DNA of 6,754 nucleotides, taken from contig JAAZDI010000352.1 in NCBI GenBank assembly GCA_012512295.1, positions 1-6,754 on the forward strand. The letters run 5' to 3'. Below are positions 5,885 through 6,754 of the stretch, piece by piece. The position numbers and the translations under genes are program-made. The notes under the pieces were generated by a model. The model searched no databases. It was not told where the DNA came from and saw only the letters and a program-made list of their open reading frames with translations. Positions within the stretch are counted from its first letter, which is position 1, and each line of letters starts with the position of its first letter. Source of the DNA: Syntrophomonadaceae bacterium. Lineage in GTDB: Bacteria > Bacillota > Ch66 > Ch109.

Positions 5885-5928
5885 AATTCCGTCTTGCGTC
5901 TTACGCTTATCCCGTTTCACGACTCACG
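5885..5928 (-). repeat. six degenerate heptamers in the cysE leader
   Basis: Read on the minus strand the segment divides into 7-nt units each starting with CG: CGTGAGT, CGTGAAA, CGGGATA, then a 2-nt slip (AG), CGTAAGA, CGCAAGA and CGGAATT. They lie between the T-box terminator and the cysE ribosome-binding site and do not code. Function unknown; they resemble decayed short tandem repeats. Confidence 0.55.
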
Positions 5929-5950
5929 CCTGGCACTTCACCCCTTCACC

Positions 5951-5993
5951 AAACAAAAAACCCTTCATCTCCAAAACACAGAGACGAAGGGTT
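5951..5993 (-). terminator. T-box intrinsic terminator
   Basis: On the minus strand AACCCTTCGTCTC (5981-5993) pairs with GAGATGAAGGGTT (5959-5971) over 13 positions with one G-U wobble and a 9-nt loop, followed by a U-rich tract (5951-5960). The 5' half (ACCCTT) also belongs to the competing antiterminator, so termination occurs when tRNA-Cys is charged. Confidence 0.93.
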
Positions 5994-6255
5994 GCTTCGC
6001 GGTTCCACCCTGTTTGGCTCTTTGGTGAGAGCCCACTCATCGATACGTTTGATAGATCCGCAATCACATCAACCGCATCGGGCTGGTTAACGTCAGCCAC
6101 TTCGTCCGGACCTACGCAGTGAGGAGTTACCCACTTTCAGCCCGGCAGCTCCCGGGTGCACTTCAACGTCTACTTGATCAGGCCCGCTTTCAGCCGATGG
6201 CGGCCCCTCTCTGAGATCAGCCAGTACGTCTACTCTTCCCGTTCAAAGCCTTTCA
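5983..6255 (-). promoter_or_regulatory. T-box leader responding to uncharged tRNA-Cys
   Basis: The transcript shows the hallmarks of a T-box riboswitch. Stem I contains the AGAGTA S-turn element (6232-6237) and an AG-rich bulge segment (AGAGAGGGG, about 6204-6213). Its 3' side carries GAAGTGCA, with specifier TGC (6158-6160), a cysteine codon. A Stem III-like GGCTC/GAGCC hairpin (6014-6033) precedes the conserved T-box sequence GGGTGGAACCGCG (5998-6010). The bulge UGGA fits a tRNA acceptor end with discriminator U, as in tRNA-Cys. The antiterminator GGGT/ACCC excludes the terminator just downstream. When uncharged tRNA-Cys accumulates, read-through into cysE and cysS is expected. Class is certain; cysteine specificity rests on specifier plus discriminator plus the genes controlled, all agreeing. 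Confidence 0.95.
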
Positions 6256-6265
6256 ATTATGACTT

Positions 6266-6300
6266 ATGATCATTATTAAGATCACATTATCAAGATCATT
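6266..6300 (-). repeat. phased AATG-ATC repeats at the cysE promoter start site
   Basis: Three GATC-centred repeats (GATCTT at 6292-6297, GATCTT at 6278-6283, GATCAT at 6266-6271) lie 14 and 12 nt apart in an AT-rich context. They overlap the -10 and the first ~25 transcribed bases of the T-box transcript. They may be operator half-sites for a second regulator, or a low-complexity coincidence. Confidence 0.4.
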
Positions 6301-6327
6301 ATATTGGTCCTACCCGCTGATTGTCAA
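6298..6327 (-). promoter_or_regulatory. sigma-A promoter of the cysE-cysS T-box operon
   Basis: A perfect TTGACA (6322-6327), an 18-nt spacer and a perfect TATAAT (6298-6303) give a predicted start near 6291, about 40 nt before the T-box Stem I. It begins only 15 nt after the stop codon of the upstream gene, with no terminator between, so read-through from that gene would also enter the T-box. Confidence 0.9.
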
Positions 6328-6342
6328 CCCTAGTTAATTTAC

Positions 6343-6754
6343 TTAAGCACTAATATCAAACTTATTTTTAATATATTTTAAGTAATCCTCTTGACAAGAA
6401 CACTTTTCTTTATGGTCACAGATACTAACTTTGACTCTTTCTACCAAAAGCCGTCGTTCTCTTTCCGATTCATTCTTCCAAGCTCTTTGCTGCCGAAAGA
6501 GGAAACGCCAAACGGTCCAGGCAACAGCTGATAAAAGAACGGTTGGACTAAGCAGAAACCAGGTGATTATCCTGAATAAACTATCCGTATCGGTATAATC
6601 ACTGAGCATTTTATGCAGATTACCCGCCGATATGATAAACAGCAAAACAAATATCCCGAAAGCTAGCGGACTCCACTTGGCCCACCGGCAGGCCTCTCTT
6701 TGCCTTGCCTCCAGCTCTTTTTCAATCCTGACAATCGAATGGTCTACCTCAACC
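6343..6754 (-). CDS. unrecognised small membrane protein, 5' end outside window
   Basis: I do not recognise this protein. The frame is open to the right edge with no stop and no ATG, so the 136 residues seen are a C-terminal part; the TTG at 6645 would give 100 aa but has no ribosome-binding site and would begin inside a membrane segment. The visible order is: a charged helical stretch (VRIEKELEARQREACR), a transmembrane segment (WSPLAFGIFVLLFIISAG), a short polar loop, a second transmembrane segment (about IITWFLLSPTVLLSAVAWTV), then a basic, highly charged tail with a small cysteine cluster (CDHKEKCSC) and ISA at the end. Two helices with both ends charged suggest a hairpin in the membrane with both termini cytoplasmic. 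In Bacillus gltX occupies this position upstream of cysE. Function unknown. Confidence 0.7.
   Translation of the reverse strand, partial: VEVDHSIVRIEKELEARQREACRWAKWSPLAFGIFVLLFIISAGNLHKMLSDYTDTDSLFRIITWFLLSPTVLLSAVAWTVWRFLFRQQRAWKNESERERRLLVERVKVSICDHKEKCSCQEDYLKYIKNKFDISA

Noticed and set aside
5735..6122. Open frames across the T-box leader on both strands
   Set aside because: They run through the specifier, T-box and terminator structures, which explain the sequence; the translations are low-complexity and lack supported starts.

Overview
The window looks like chromosomal core DNA from a Gram-positive, endospore-forming Clostridia-type firmicute, most like the Peptococcaceae/Desulfotomaculum group. 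The reasons are a near-canonical sporulation sigma factor SigH, a tRNA-cysteine-sensing T-box leader, consensus sigma-A promoters and strong Shine-Dalgarno sites. The gene order is the firmicute neighbourhood cysE-cysS-mrnC-rlmB-sigH, read here on the minus strand from right to left and ending in a tRNA-Thr gene. The species assignment is inference from content and order only.

From right to left: 6343-6754 is the 3' part of an unrecognised small membrane protein that runs off the window. Between it and cysE lies a complete cysteine T-box regulatory unit: consensus promoter 6298-6327, Stem I with a UGC specifier at 6158-6160, T-box sequence with a UGGA bulge, and terminator 5951-5993. It controls cysE (serine O-acetyltransferase, 5145-5864) and the overlapping cysS (cysteinyl-tRNA synthetase, 3539-5203). 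The two genes form a logical unit: uncharged tRNA-Cys turns up both cysteine synthesis and cysteine charging. mrnC (Mini-III RNase, 2885-3361) follows after a 177-nt gap holding a possible promoter. thyX (2060-2746) is on the opposite strand and splits the otherwise co-directional series. rlmB (1147-1893) and sigH (188-835) follow, then tRNA-Thr(UGU) (14-88). mrnC and rlmB both act on 23S rRNA (3'/5' processing and 2'-O-methylation).

The points most worth a second look are: a tandem duplication of the C-terminal domain of CysRS; a strong promoter followed by an unexplained, hairpin-rich leader of about 230 nt ahead of sigH; a palindromic repeat cluster at the thyX/mrnC convergence; six in-phase degenerate heptamers between the T-box terminator and cysE; and a tRNA-Thr with two stem mismatches. 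No prophage, CRISPR array, insertion sequence or defence system is visible. I see no clear evidence of a wholly new system here.
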